The notes beneath the pieces were generated by a model that did no database searches, was not told where the DNA came from, and saw nothing but the letters and a program-made list of their open reading frames with translations. The translations under genes were made by a program, and so were the position numbers. Positions 24,011 to 34,834 of a DNA stretch of 64,000 bases are shown one piece after another. Source of the DNA: Hofstenia miamia (Eukaryota; Xenacoelomorpha; Acoela). Location: assembly GCA_004352715.1 (NCBI GenBank), contig SCFE01000060.1:1928807-1992806 (forward strand), written 5' to 3'. Every line of letters starts with the position of its first letter. Positions within the stretch are counted from its first letter, which is position 1.

Positions 24011-24470
24011 TAGGTAAAGGGAAGACTATAGAAACTGCAAGAGAAGAGCTAAAGCAGAGATTAGTTGCAGAAGCTGAGAAACTGAGAAAATATAGGGCAA
24101 GGGCAAAGCAGGCAAGAGACAATATGAAATTTGAGACTCAAGAAGGAAGATTCTACAGAGAACTAGATGCAGGACAAAGGGAAGTTGGCTGAGGAAATAG
24201 AAAGGCTGTGGAAGTTTAAGGTTGAAGTAGTCCCGGTAGTAGTAGACGCACTAGGAGCAGTGAGTAAGAAGCATAATAGATACTTGGAGGAGTTGGGAGT
24301 ACCGAAGTGGAGAGGAGCGGAAGCACAGAAGGCAGCATTGTTAGGTACAGCTAGAGTCCTGAGGAAAGCTCTCAGACTCCCTGGGAACTGGTGAGTTCCC
24401 CGAGCTGAGAGGGATACCAGCATGAAGCTTTGAGAAGAAATAAAATAATAATAATAATAACAAAAATTAT
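24010..24470 (+). mobile_element. 3' end of a non-LTR retrotransposon (family B)
   Basis: The open frames end in KFKVEVVPVVVDALGAVSKK, then RYLEELGVPKW, then AALLGTARVLRKALRLPGNW and a stop, followed by a short 3' UTR (TGAGTTCCCCGAGCTGAGAG) and an (AAT)n tail. The VV-GALG-VSK and LLGTARILRK motifs are the usual C-terminus of one group of LINE polyproteins. A second, very similar copy lies at 37916-38181. The 5' part, including the reverse transcriptase, is absent. Confidence 0.7.
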
Positions 24471-24639
24471 ATTATTGATTGATGTCGTTGATAACAGTAG
24501 AGTTTCGAGTTCTCTCCGCAAAGCGGTTATTAATGACGTATTCACTGGTGCTGTATCACTGGACGCGGCATCTGCTTTCATTGAGAGTAAAAAAGCCGCT
24601 GCTACATCAAATGTTTTGCCAACACGATCAAAGTAATTC

Positions 24640-25501
24640 TTACGAAGCTCTTCTATTGCTTTTCCGTCATTGCATTCAAGATCTTAAAGACACTTCTTCT
24701 GAAACAGAATCCAATCATACGTCTCATATATCTTCAATAGAATCAGAATCTTCAAATGAAACAGAAATCTCTCCTTCGACGCCTGAAATAAAATCTAAAG
24801 ATTCCGAAGTGCAACTATCATCCGCGTCAACATCCGCCACTTCCAACACATCATCAGAAAAACAGATTACGAATATCAAATGCATCAAACAAAATCTACA
24901 ACACTCATTCTTGAAAGCTCAATTCTCAAATATGCTAGATCAAATAATCTCCTTTTCAATCAAACTACAACAGTTTACAGCTATCCAGGACACAGCACTA
25001 AACAGCTCCACATGTTGTCATTAACACAATCCCTTGAACAATCCCCGGCAGTTTCAGCAATCTCTACATCAACTTATCACCTCAGTTCATCAAAAGTTCT
25101 CATCTCTTCATATTCATCTTGCCAAAATTACACCAGTCTCTTCATACGATCTCCTAAAGAAGAACCACTTCATTCAAGAATGCAACAAAATCATAAGATC
25201 CTTTATTTATCAAAATATTCATATAATCGAAGTCTTTTCGCACTTTCTGATCAATCGCCGCACAATAGATGTTGAACTCTTCGCAAATGACGGCATTCAC
25301 TTATCTCGAAAAGGTCTTTCTACACTGATCTCTCGTCTCAAGTCATATTTCAGGCTCACTTCTCAGCGTTCTTCTTCTATTGACTCATCTCGTTCATATG
25401 CTTCTGTAGCTTTGAAAGGTATGTCGTTCCTAACTCCTGAAAACTTGCAATGCATCACACAATCAGTCATATTGAATCTTCTACATCACTGCAATGCTTA
25501 G
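24640..25501 (+). pseudogene. LINE ORF1 with SGNH-esterase-type domain
   Basis: A Ser/Thr/Glu-rich N-terminal stretch (ESNHTSHISSIESESSNETE) leads into an esterase-like region. This has TLILESSILKYAR (nucleophile block, where a Gly is normally found before the Ser-containing turn), TVYSYPGHSTKQL, a helical IQECNKIIRSF block and finally FANDGIHLSRKGLSTLI, with the D-x-x-H catalytic pair. These blocks sit in three different frames (24479-25024, 24880-25275, 25034-25501), so frameshifts have broken the protein. Esterase-bearing ORF1 proteins are known in CR1/L2-type LINEs. Confidence 0.65.
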
Positions 25502-25798
25502 ATTTCTCATCTCATCACGTCTTCGCCCAATTTATTCTCGTTAAAGTTCTAGTAACTTATTCAGGTGCAGTTTTTGGTATACTATAATTATTGTTACTAT
25601 ATTAATTAAAGGGCAGCTTGATATAACCATACATGAATCCCTCAAAAAAATCAAATTTAACTCCACGAAAATTACAAAAGTGCATTCAAACTATTATACA
25701 ATCAAATTCTATTATTTACTAGGTAATCATTTAAAATCTTTTTTAAAATTTTTAGAGACATTGAAAGTAACCCAGGGCCAACAATTTCGGAAAATAGA

Positions 25799-26493
25799 AT
25801 GAATGTACTCAACAAATTCAAAGCTAACTTTAAAATCATTTATATGAATTCTAGAAGTCTTAGTGCAAATCGCAATGAATTTATGCAAATGGTATATAAA
25901 ATCGGAAATAACGCAATATATGTTTTTACTGAAACCTGGTTAAACGATTCTGATAGTCTGAAAACATTATATAATCCTTATTCTAGCTATTTCGAAATAT
26001 ATTTTAAAAATAGAACGGGGTGGCGGTTTAATGATACTAATTCCCAAATTTTTAAGATCAAAACGGAGAGAAGATTTAGAATTGAATAATGAAATATTCG
26101 AAATTATGTGGATTGAATTAGAATCTTTCTCAAATTCCTACAACAACGAGCTCATAAACATTTACTATAATCCAAATAAAAATTTTATATCTGAATTTTA
26201 TAACCACAAAATTGAATAAATTTGTTAATGTCTTAGGAGATTTTAATTCCAATTACTTAAATTCTGTTGAATCCAAGCGAATTGATCATATTTGTGATAA
26301 TTTCAGTTTTCAAACTATTAATAAGACCAATGCAACTAGATTTTCTAATTTAATTGACTATTTTTTGTGCGATAGTTGTAATAAATACAAAACATATATG
26401 TTTGAATCATTTAGTGATCACTATCTTTGCGTATATGTTAGTAACCATAAGTTTGGAACAAGAACTAGGAAAGTTGTTTATTCTAGGAACTAA
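25799..26493 (+). pseudogene. LINE APE-type endonuclease
   Basis: The blocks seen are IIYMNSRSLSANRNEF, VFTETWLND (catalytic Glu), WGGLMILIPK after a frameshift, VNVLGDFNSNYL (Asp/Asn pair), NLIDYFLC and SFSDHYLCVYV (terminal Asp-His). This is the complete motif order of AP endonucleases in non-LTR retrotransposons, where the domain nicks target DNA. Three frames are needed to read it through. Confidence 0.75.
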
Positions 26494-26655
26494 CAATTTT
26501 AATGATAAAAAATTTATAGTCCTCTTGAAGAACATATGCTTTGATCTAATCTACACTTTTAATGATGCCGATAGTATGCTGAAATTTATCACACGTGAAA
26601 TCACTGAAGCCTTAAATCAAGTAGCACCGCTGCGAACCCAATTATTTAGCACTAA

Positions 26656-27692
26656 ATTAAGATGAGTGATAAGCCAGCTCCGTGATCCCATCAATCCTAA
26701 TTGGGCCAATTATGAGCACGAAGCATTTAATCAAAAAGAGCCGCAAATCTATGTACGAAACTAAGGTAAAGGATTACTTCAAACGGAAACAGTTTCATTT
26801 CAACTTAAGTTCCTATCATGATCTTAGAATTATAGTAAATAAACTAGATACTAATAAATCTTGTGGATCCAGCAACCTACCGTATTGGATAATTAAAAAA
26901 TATTTCTATATTTTTGGTGAATAACCTACTTGTAGTATTTAACCAAAGCATTATAAATAATGATTTTCCTGCCCTTTTAAAGCAATCTGATATTTCACCG
27001 TTAAAGCAATCTGATATTTCACCGTTATACAAAAAAGGAGAACCACTAGATCCATTGAACTACCGATCAATTAGCATAACACAAACTTTCTCAAACATTT
27101 GAAAAGCTTCTAACTGCACAAATATACAAGTTTATTAATGACAATAAAATTTTATCAAATAATCAATTTGGATTTCGACCTAAATTCAGTACATCTGACG
27201 CAATTTTATCAATTACAGAAAAAATTAAAATAAACTCGAATCAAAATTTGATCACAGCGGTGGCCTTACTTGATTTAAGTAAAGCATTTAACAATGAATT
27301 TCGATATTTTAAAACAAAAATTAAGGCGACAAGGTTTTAGTTTCAAAGCAATAAATTTTATTATGAGTTTCTTTAGCAATCGCAAACAACGAGTTAAAAT
27401 CGACCATATTTTTTCAGAGTATACTACTACAAATCTTGGTGTGCCCCAAGGAACTGTATTAGGACCCATTCTATTTGCATTATACGTAAATGATATTTCT
27501 AAATCCTTGACAAACGGAACTATTTATCAATACGCAGATGATACTTGCATATTACGAACAGCAAAAAATCCTTTTGAGGCAACTAAACATTTGATAAAAG
27601 ATATTGAAAACCTCGTAACATATTTCAATCGTAATAAACTAAAAATCAATTTTGACAAAACTCAATTTATCATCTCTTCATCTAAACAATAA
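26656..27692 (+). pseudogene. LINE reverse transcriptase
   Basis: Thumb-side motifs ISPLYKKGEPLDPLNYRSIS and NNQFGFRPKFSTSDAIL precede motif A (ALLDLSKAFN, with a frameshift at about 27290). The intact frame 27294-27692 then carries GVPQGTVLGPILFALYVNDI and the catalytic YADDT. A short duplication of LKQSDISP occurs near 26980-27025. After a stop at about 27690, the C-terminal region continues in other frames to 28367. Confidence 0.85.
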
Positions 27693-28475
27693 CAAAAGCT
27701 TACTGAAAATTTTAAAATTAATGTTTGTGATAACGAAATTGGTCAAAGTAAATGTGTAAACTATCTAGGTGTAATAATAGACAATGACTTAAAATTTGAC
27801 AATTTCTTCTCCCACAAATTAAAAAGATGGCATGTGGAATAAAAGATTTGTACTATTTGCGCTATGTAGGAAAATCATCGCATTTAGAACTAATTCATTC
27901 ATTTGTCTTAAGTCGATTTAATTACTGTGGATTTCTTTTTCAAAATCTCACATCGCAAAAACGTTCATCATTAACAAAAAATGTTTAACTGGGACTTTTA
28001 GAACACTTCATTATATTGAAAAACATAAATCCATAACGCAATTAAGATCATCATATAATATTTTGGCCCCGAGTTACTTTATTCATTTTCAATCTTTATG
28101 TATGATTCACAATTTATTTATGAATTAAGTTCATTAAGTTTTCTTAATAATTACATCAAAATCAATAAAAGAAGTAAAACACTTTTGAGCGTCAATAATC
28201 GTCAAGATTCATTTTCTTTTAAATGTTCAATCTTATGGAATGATTTAAGTATTGATATACAATGTGAGAAAAACAATAAACTCTTTAAGAAAAACATAAA
28301 ACAATTTCTATTAAGTAGGCAAACATTATTGGGCATAGATAATAAACTCAACGCATGGTCAAATTAATTTTAAAACTGCCCTTTAATTAATATTGCATAT
28401 TTAATTAGTCTAGTAAATATTTTTGTCATGTTAGTTTATAGTTTTTATATACATTTAAGCAATAAATTTGCTTTG

Positions 28476-28477
<2 letters not shown>

Positions 28478-28524
<47 letters not shown>
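28478..28524. repeat. (AAT)n LINE tail
   Basis: About 47 bases of AAT repeats form the 3' tail of the CR1/L2-like element. Confidence 0.85.
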
Positions 28525-28525
<1 letters not shown>

Positions 28526-29301
28526 TATGAAGTATTAAATTTAAGTAAAAAACAAGTTCTAGAACCTCCAACCCCTTATACACTCGAATGCAGGAAATAA
28601 AATGCTCATCCACTTCGGCAATGATGAACAATTTATTTTACCCCACGAAGTCGTTCAGATCTTCCAATTGTAAAGACAAATGTGCAGGAGTTCGCGTATG
28701 ATACACGCATTCATAATCAGCAACTATTAAGAATTAAAAGTTTTCATGATGCCTAGTAATTAAATATGCAAGAAAATGTAGCTATGATCGAGAGAAGTAA
28801 TACTACTTAAATTTATTATAATTTTCTGGTCATTACAAAATGCATGTGCTTCTATATCAAAAATTCGCCATTATTTGCCATAATAGACGTTTGCAACAAT
28901 AGCCAAAGCAATATTGTAGTTTGGTAAATTGCAATTTGATGTAAATAGCTAGAATATTTTAAGTAATCAAACCTAATTTCCATGCATATCCACTCAGTAT
29001 TATCAAATCAAGAATCATTTCTTTGCAAAATCAGTAATATTGCATATCATAGTAATTAACATTTATTGACGGGTTTCAATTATTATAACAAAACAGTATA
29101 TGTTTTATTTGTATTTTCAAATAATTTTATTTTATATGAATGATTTTCAGTGGGATTATTTCCCAGTAAAATTCATAAATCATTCTAATTAGGTTTAAAA
29201 ATATAATATATTGGAAGATTATATAACCAAAATCCAAGTTCCAATACTGATTTTATTTTATTTTAAGTATATATTTATATATTTTAAATTATAGTAGTTT
29301 A
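28525..29301. other. AT-rich stretch between LINE relics
   Basis: No coding signal was recognised. It could hold the eroded 5' part of the relic that follows. Confidence 0.4.
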
Positions 29302-30640
29302 ATGCAGGGCTTCAGACCTGGAGCCCGAGCCAATCCTTTAACTGCAATACTAAATTTCTGTATTCAAACGTTTGTTTTTCCGGACAAAATGAAAATATCT
29401 AAAATAAAACCTGTTCATAAATCTAGTGAAACAAATGATCCCTCAAATTTCAGACTAATCTCACTATTGCCCTTTTTAGTAATATTTTTAAAAGACTAAT
29501 ATACAGTATTTAAATTTATAAATAGGTACAATTTAATAAATCCAAATCACTTTGGGTTTCAACATCACTATAACACAATTTTAGCTTTAATGAAAATAAT
29601 TGAAAGTATTAAACATTTTAAAGACAATAAATTATATTCTGCTCTCATATTCATTGACCTAAGAAAAGCTTTTGATACAATAGATTATAAATTCTTATTA
29701 AATTAGTTAAATATGGAATTAGAGGGTACATTTTTAATTTATTTGAAAATAATCTAGAAAACCGATATCAATATTCTTCAATAGACTATTGATTCGAAAC
29801 TAAAAGAGATAACATGTGGTGGATCTCAAGGCTAAATTCTTGGACCATTACTTTTCTTATTGTACATAAATGACCTTCCTAAGTTCTTAACTATTTGCTA
29901 ATGATACACATATCTGGGCTGTACTCCTAAGTAATTAACAAGGGGGAGTTCTTATCTTGTGTTTTGTATTTTTATGATATATTTTTAACCATAATTTATA
30001 TTCTCAACAAATAAAATTTAAAACGCGAATACTAATATAAATCTAACAAGCGGGCTGTGTCCCAATCTAATTTAACAAGGTGGGCTGAGCGTCCCTGAGT
30101 ATCCCCTCGAGTACACCTCTGCAAATATCCAAATAAGTTCACCTGACAGGGATATATTATTTAAGACTCTTCAATCTAATAACATAAATGCTCTGTTTTA
30201 ATCGTTTTTCTTTAAATTGTAATAAAACTACTCAGATAAATTTTTTTCATAATTACTGAACAAATACCTAAGCTGCAAGTTGAACTGAGTTCAACTAAGC
30301 TTAAAATAAATGATTCTTATAAATATTTAGGGATAATGGTTGATAAGACATTAAGTTTTGCAGAGTATGTATCATTTATTTGTAAAAAAAGTTTCCAAAC
30401 TATGTGTTATTTTAATGAAAATATGAACTCCTAAGCATATTCCACTACATTTTATAAAGTATACAAACTGCCGATGATTCAGTATGGTATTTTAATCTAT
30501 GGTAGTACCTCATACAACACATTATTGCCTATTTTCAAAGATAATTAGTATCATAAACTTTAAAAATTCTACTTATACTCCTCAACAGTTATTCATAGAA
30601 GCAAATATTTATTTAAAAATTATTAATTAAATCTGGAATA
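29302..30640 (+). mobile_element. Second LINE relic, reverse transcriptase pseudogene
   Basis: The plus strand gives NPLTAILNFCIQTFVFPDKM and ISKIKPVHKSSETNDPSNFR, then NHFGFQHHYNTILALMKI, motif A (ALIFIDLRKAFDTIDYKFL), a broken GGSQG-ILGPLLFLLYINDL, a mutated catalytic box FANDT in place of YADDT, and later NDSYKYLGIMVDKTLSF. Stops and frameshifts are frequent, more than in the neighbouring element, so this copy is older. The ends cannot be defined. Confidence 0.75.
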
Positions 30641-31714
30641 CAAAACTTCCAGAAATGCATGAATAGAAGAACTATGTATAATTCAGTAGAAAAGGCATCT
30701 GTTCAAAAAACAGATTTATGCAGTGAAGTCGTCCGGATCTTGTGTAGGAAATAATTCCGCGCGTGGACTGTTCCGTTTCTGCATGGTGAACCATCCCTTT
30801 TCTAACACGTGGGAGAAGATGGTGGAGTGGGTGCTGCTGGTTTGCTTGAATATCGGTAAACAGCTTATTATCTCGTCTGGTTAACAACTCGTTAGTCTTT
30901 TAGAGTCGACTAGAGATGCCTAAGTGATATTTATGAAATATACATTTTCAAACTCTTCAAGTATGTTATAAAGCTTAAAAAAGCAAGAATATCCAATAGA
31001 ATTGTATAGCTTTAATAAAATAAATCATTCAACAGTTTTAATAAGACATATACAATTATACTCCTTAATCTTTTGTTCCTCGCTTTAATTTTGATAATTC
31101 GTGTTCTTTTCTTATATATTGTAAATGCTAATTCTGTTCTTATTAATATTTATATTTTTTGTTAAGGTAATTTGTTTTTAAATTTTAATTCTTTTTAACC
31201 TCCGTAAAGGTGAATGCAGTCTTTTTGTTTTTGTTAATTCAATGGACGTGAGAGGTATAAAACTACTAAATTTTTTATACGTAGATCAATTAAATCATGA
31301 TAATATTATTACACTAACGAAAAACCGATGCAACAACCTAAAAAAGCATATTAACCCTCCGTCTACAACGAAAAAAAGTTTCATTGTGAACCAATGGGTC
31401 TATTAGACCCCAAGCTCTTTTGATTAAATCTATGTAATGTATGTTTGTGTTTTTTGTTGTATAGTCGAATGAAGCATTATGCCAGTAATTTTATTGTTTT
31501 TGACATTCACTTTCATAAATATCTTTAATATTTTTCAGTTAATATCTTAATATTTAAATAATTGTGAAGTTGAAGTAAAATACATTTTTGAGTAATCAAA
31601 TGCACATTTACAAACACATAAATGTTTAATCATAAATAACTACTTAACAATAATAATGAATAGTAGCAGCTAACAATGTACACTACACTTGTACAACAAC
31701 AGTGGAAACATCAA
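30641..31714. other. Repeat-rich stretch, partly unassigned
   Basis: A less AT-rich patch at about 30720-30900 has no recognised identity. At 31352 the sequence TTAACCCTCCGTCTAC with a nearby palindromic GGGTCTATTAGACCC looks like one end of a piggyBac-type element (TTAA plus a CCC start). No partner end was found. Confidence 0.3.
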
Positions 31715-31890
31715 AACAATAGGATGTTTCTTGAGAGTGGGAGTTAAAGAACGGGATAAAATCAAATGGATCAAGGTCTAACTTCTGAGTCAGTAAACGA
31801 TTGAACAGGAGGAGATAACAGGCATGAAAGTGAAATGACCGTGGGAGAGTCAAGAATTTGAGCAGAGCGTCTTAATAGGCAAATTCGTGA
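31715..31890 (-). mobile_element. Fragment of LINE family A
   Basis: The plus-strand sequence (GGATGTTTCTTGAGAG, GGATCAAGGTCTAACTT, AAACGATTGAACAGGAGGAG) aligns by eye with 38488-38680 (GATGTTTCTTGGGAG, GGATCAAGGTCCAATTT, AAGCGATTGAACAGAAGAT). That longer copy is a minus-strand LINE, so this is a diverged fragment of the same family. It lies just left of the Tigger-like element. Confidence 0.55.
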
Positions 31891-32209
31891 TATTCATTGG
31901 AACATTGGCAATCCATCTCGCTGCTTCATTTTATCTCTCTGTAGCAATAAAAATGATATGACATTGGTTGACAATGTAAAGAGCGCCTTCAGCACTCGTA
32001 TGCCAACCATTACAGTCGACTCTGTTTAATTACACACCCTCGGGAAACGGGAAAAGTGTGTATTTACATGACGTGTGTAATTATCCGGAGTTACCCTATT
32101 TATCTGAAAATTTACGTTTGAAGGCGTACATCATACCATCATAGCTACCGAAATAACGAACTAGGTATATAACAAAAATATTGAACGTGAATGATGTACT
32201 AAAAATATA

Positions 32210-33789
32210 TCAATGATCAAAATTTTTGGTAATACAAGCCTGATTTCGAGAATCCGCAACGACTGCCTCCATTGTGTCTAAACCACTCATGGTCATCGCG
32301 GTGTTAGTCATACTTGGCTGCAAGAAATATGTTCGCATACTTGATATCATCATCAACATTTCAAGTGATGAATGTATGTGATCCACCATGTCCACCTCAT
32401 TCATCGTCACATCATCTGTTTCATCGTCCATATCTACGATATCAGGATCATTATTGACTTCCATAAATACCCCTGCATCAGTTAAGTCACCGAAACATTC
32501 AATGGTGTTATCAACATTCACAAGCTCTTCAAACGAATTACTGTCGATGCAATCTGGAACTATAATTTCATCATCCCGAATTTTGATGACATCATCTGAA
32601 TTCGATTCCAGAGCCACCACATTGGAGAACCCAGCTTTTCTGAAGCAATTCCTGATTGTTGGGGTAACTAGAAATAATGCTCTCTTCAACATATACATTG
32701 CCTTCATAATATGAACAGATTTCCCGAAGTCTTCTACATTCATGTCCTCATCAATGACGATCACCATCTGTCTCAGCAACGGCGTACGGTAATGTACCTT
32801 TACAGCACGAATAACACCCTGATCAAGAGTCTGAATCAGTGACGTCCTATTCGGCGGAAGGAAAATAACTCGTACGTTGATTAGTGAGAGTCCTTCTATA
32901 TTATGACAAGACGCATTAACACAGAAAAGGACAACATTTCTTGTCTTGGAGGCATCCGGCTATCAAATGAGGTCAATATTTGTTGCCAGATTGTAGTCAA
33001 CATCCATGCCTTGCGATTAAAAAATATGTAAATGGAGGTGATTGTCTGCCTAAGCATCGTGGCTTCTTGCACTTTCCTATGACAAATGTCTCCTTCTCGA
33101 GCCCAGCTTGGTTTACAATCAATAAGACGTTCAACTGCTCTTTCGAAACCTTTACACCCGACGCTGAACCACTGCTACGTTCCACCAATGATCCTGACGG
33201 CATTGCTTTATAAAATAATCCAGACTCGTCAGCATTTAATTGATCACTATCGTCACATTGAGAATGTTGTGCGAGTGTGCGTAATCCATTCTTCTGCCGC
33301 CGGATGTTCAGCTGCGTTCTTTTCACCATGCAGCTTCAAGAAGTATATGTTTATGCTGTGCAGAGTGTGCGTAATCCATTCTTCTGCCGCCAGATGTTCA
33401 GCTGCGTTCTTTTCACCATGCAGCTTCAAGAAGTATATATTTCTCCTCTTTAATCGCTCAATCCAAGAAGACGATGGAGTGAAGTCAATGTTGAGTTGAA
33501 GTGCGACCTGAGTTGCTTTCTCGAGCATGATTGGTCCATTAACCGCGACATCTTTTCTTCAATTCTGTTTAAATCAAACCAAGAGGGCTTCTTCGACATC
33601 CTCCCCATTGCACTTCCAGTTGCGTTCCTATACGTTTCCTCATTCTTCTTAATATCCTAAACAGAGCTTCTTTCAATACCGTACTTTAAAGCAGTAGCAG
33701 CTTGCATAAACCCCGATTTAAGGTCATCTAGCATTCGAATTTTGTCCGAAGCTGTAAGTTTAATTTTCTTCTTACAAGTGCGCATAACT
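32210..33789 (-). pseudogene. Tigger-type (CENP-B/DDE) transposase pseudogene
   Basis: From 33789 leftwards the minus strand gives KIKLTASDKIRMLDDLKSG and ALKYGIERSSV (first helix-turn-helix). A second DNA-binding block follows (MLEKATQVALQLNIDFTPSS, then RLKRRNIYFLKLHGEK). Then comes the DDE core NADESGLFYKAMPSGSL, KVSKEQLNVLLIVNQAG, VIGKCKKPRCLG and, further left, an acidic C-terminal tail. Stops and frameshifts (around 33650, 33250 and 32980) separate these blocks. A 90-bp in-frame tandem duplication lies in the second DNA-binding block. The first catalytic Asp (NADES) is present; the remaining catalytic residues could not be verified. Confidence 0.8.
33273..33442. repeat. 90-bp in-frame tandem duplication inside the Tigger transposase
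   Basis: The unit beginning GAGTGTGCGTAATCCATTC at 33273 begins again at 33363 with only a few differences. The period of 90 bp equals 30 codons and keeps the frame, so the protein repeats YFLKLHGEKNAAEH and AAEEWITHT. The second unit is nearly complete, to about 33442. Confidence 0.85.
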
Positions 33790-34195
33790 AGGTAAAACGG
33801 TTCGCTTTGACAAATATACCGTATAATTGCAGTGGAGAAATATATAATTGCGATGTGATTTGTATGTGTGGAGAAATGCGTAATGCCCGGGATTAGTCAA
33901 TGTGGGGAAATGCATAATTGCCCGTGATTGGTCAATGTATTTCACAAGTGTACATACTATGTTTGCAGAAAAAGTGACGCATAATTTTCTGTGATGTGTA
34001 ATTATAAAGTGCTTCTTAGCTTAATTGTTGTAGTGAACGTGGTGTAATTAGGCGAAGTGTGAAATTAGGTGAAGTGTAATTAACCGGAGTTATTTAAGTG
34101 AGGAATGCGTATGGAGAAATTCGGGGACATTTCAGAGGGTGTATTTAAGCGATGTGTGAAGTTATGCAGAGTGTAATTAAGCGAAGTATACTGTA

Positions 34196-34834
34196 CATAA
34201 ATAATGTTTTATGATTTGTTGCTTTGTATGACAAACTGTGGTAGAAAAAAGGAAACAGTGCTTATTGCAATTACAAACAATTTGATATTTGTAAATTTTC
34301 ATTCATTGGTTTTTCAGGTATTTTCATGTTTGCTCAATCTTGTTATATTGTAAGGGCATGCAGGGTTTATGCAGGTTCATAGGCATTCAATTGAATTTTG
34401 TAGTTGTTAAGCTACTCTACTACATAAAAGAATGACATACCGTATTTGTGAGGCCTTACTCTGTTTTTATTGATATTGTTTAAAATGACTTCAGTATATT
34501 AAAATATTTATTCAAATTCCGGTGTATGATGTATTCGTTGTTCACACTTCATTTTTACATTGTTTAAATGCATATGTAAATAATCTGATATCTTAGCGAT
34601 TTTTGATGTACGCATTACTTTTCGTGTTAGAAGCCCCTGTAATGTTTTGTTGCTAAATAGTTTCACTGAGTATTTCTTTAAGTTAATCAGTCAGTTTCAG
34701 TAATTGTAGTACTTTAAGAATGTTAGGTTCAAAGTTTTACTATTCAACTCAATTTGTTGTAGACGATTATTTAAAATCTAAACTTTGCAGAAAGGAGTTC
34801 CTTTGTAAACAGAATGTAAATATTTTAGAAAGAG
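34196..34834. other. AT-rich stretch upstream of the MADF-BESS gene
   Basis: Probably contains the promoter or 5' UTR of the gene starting at 34835; no defined promoter element was recognised. An open frame at 34720-34914 overlaps the first exon in another frame and is not supported. Confidence 0.35.

Larger units (their letters stand above)
24471..28524 (+). mobile_element. CR1/L2-like LINE, nearly complete but frameshifted
   Basis: The order on the plus strand is ORF1 with an esterase-type domain (24640-25501), an APE endonuclease (25799-26493), reverse transcriptase (26656-27692), a C-terminal region (27693-28367) and an (AAT)n tail (28478-28524). This is the CR1/L2 layout. Many single frameshifts split the frames, so it is a recently decayed copy. 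Its left end abuts the (AAT)n tail of the preceding element. Confidence 0.8.
32013..34193 (-). mobile_element. pogo/Tigger-like DNA transposon
   Basis: The left end reads TA then CAGTCGACTCTGTTTAATTA. The right end, reversed, reads TA then CAGTATACTTCGCTTAATTA. These share CAGT, ACT and the TTAATTACAC core, and both have TA at the flank (32011-32012, 34194-34195). Many GTGTAATTA motifs repeat inside both ends, especially 33830-34190. The minus strand encodes a broken Tigger-type transposase. The length of about 2.2 kb fits the family. Confidence 0.85.

Noticed and set aside
28478-28524. CRISPR-like or regulatory repeat array
   Set aside because: It is a simple AAT tract at the 3' end of a LINE. 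No spacer-repeat structure exists anywhere in the window, and the genome is animal.
30720-30900. A less AT-rich patch considered as a tRNA or SINE
   Set aside because: No A/B box pair or cloverleaf could be drawn from it.
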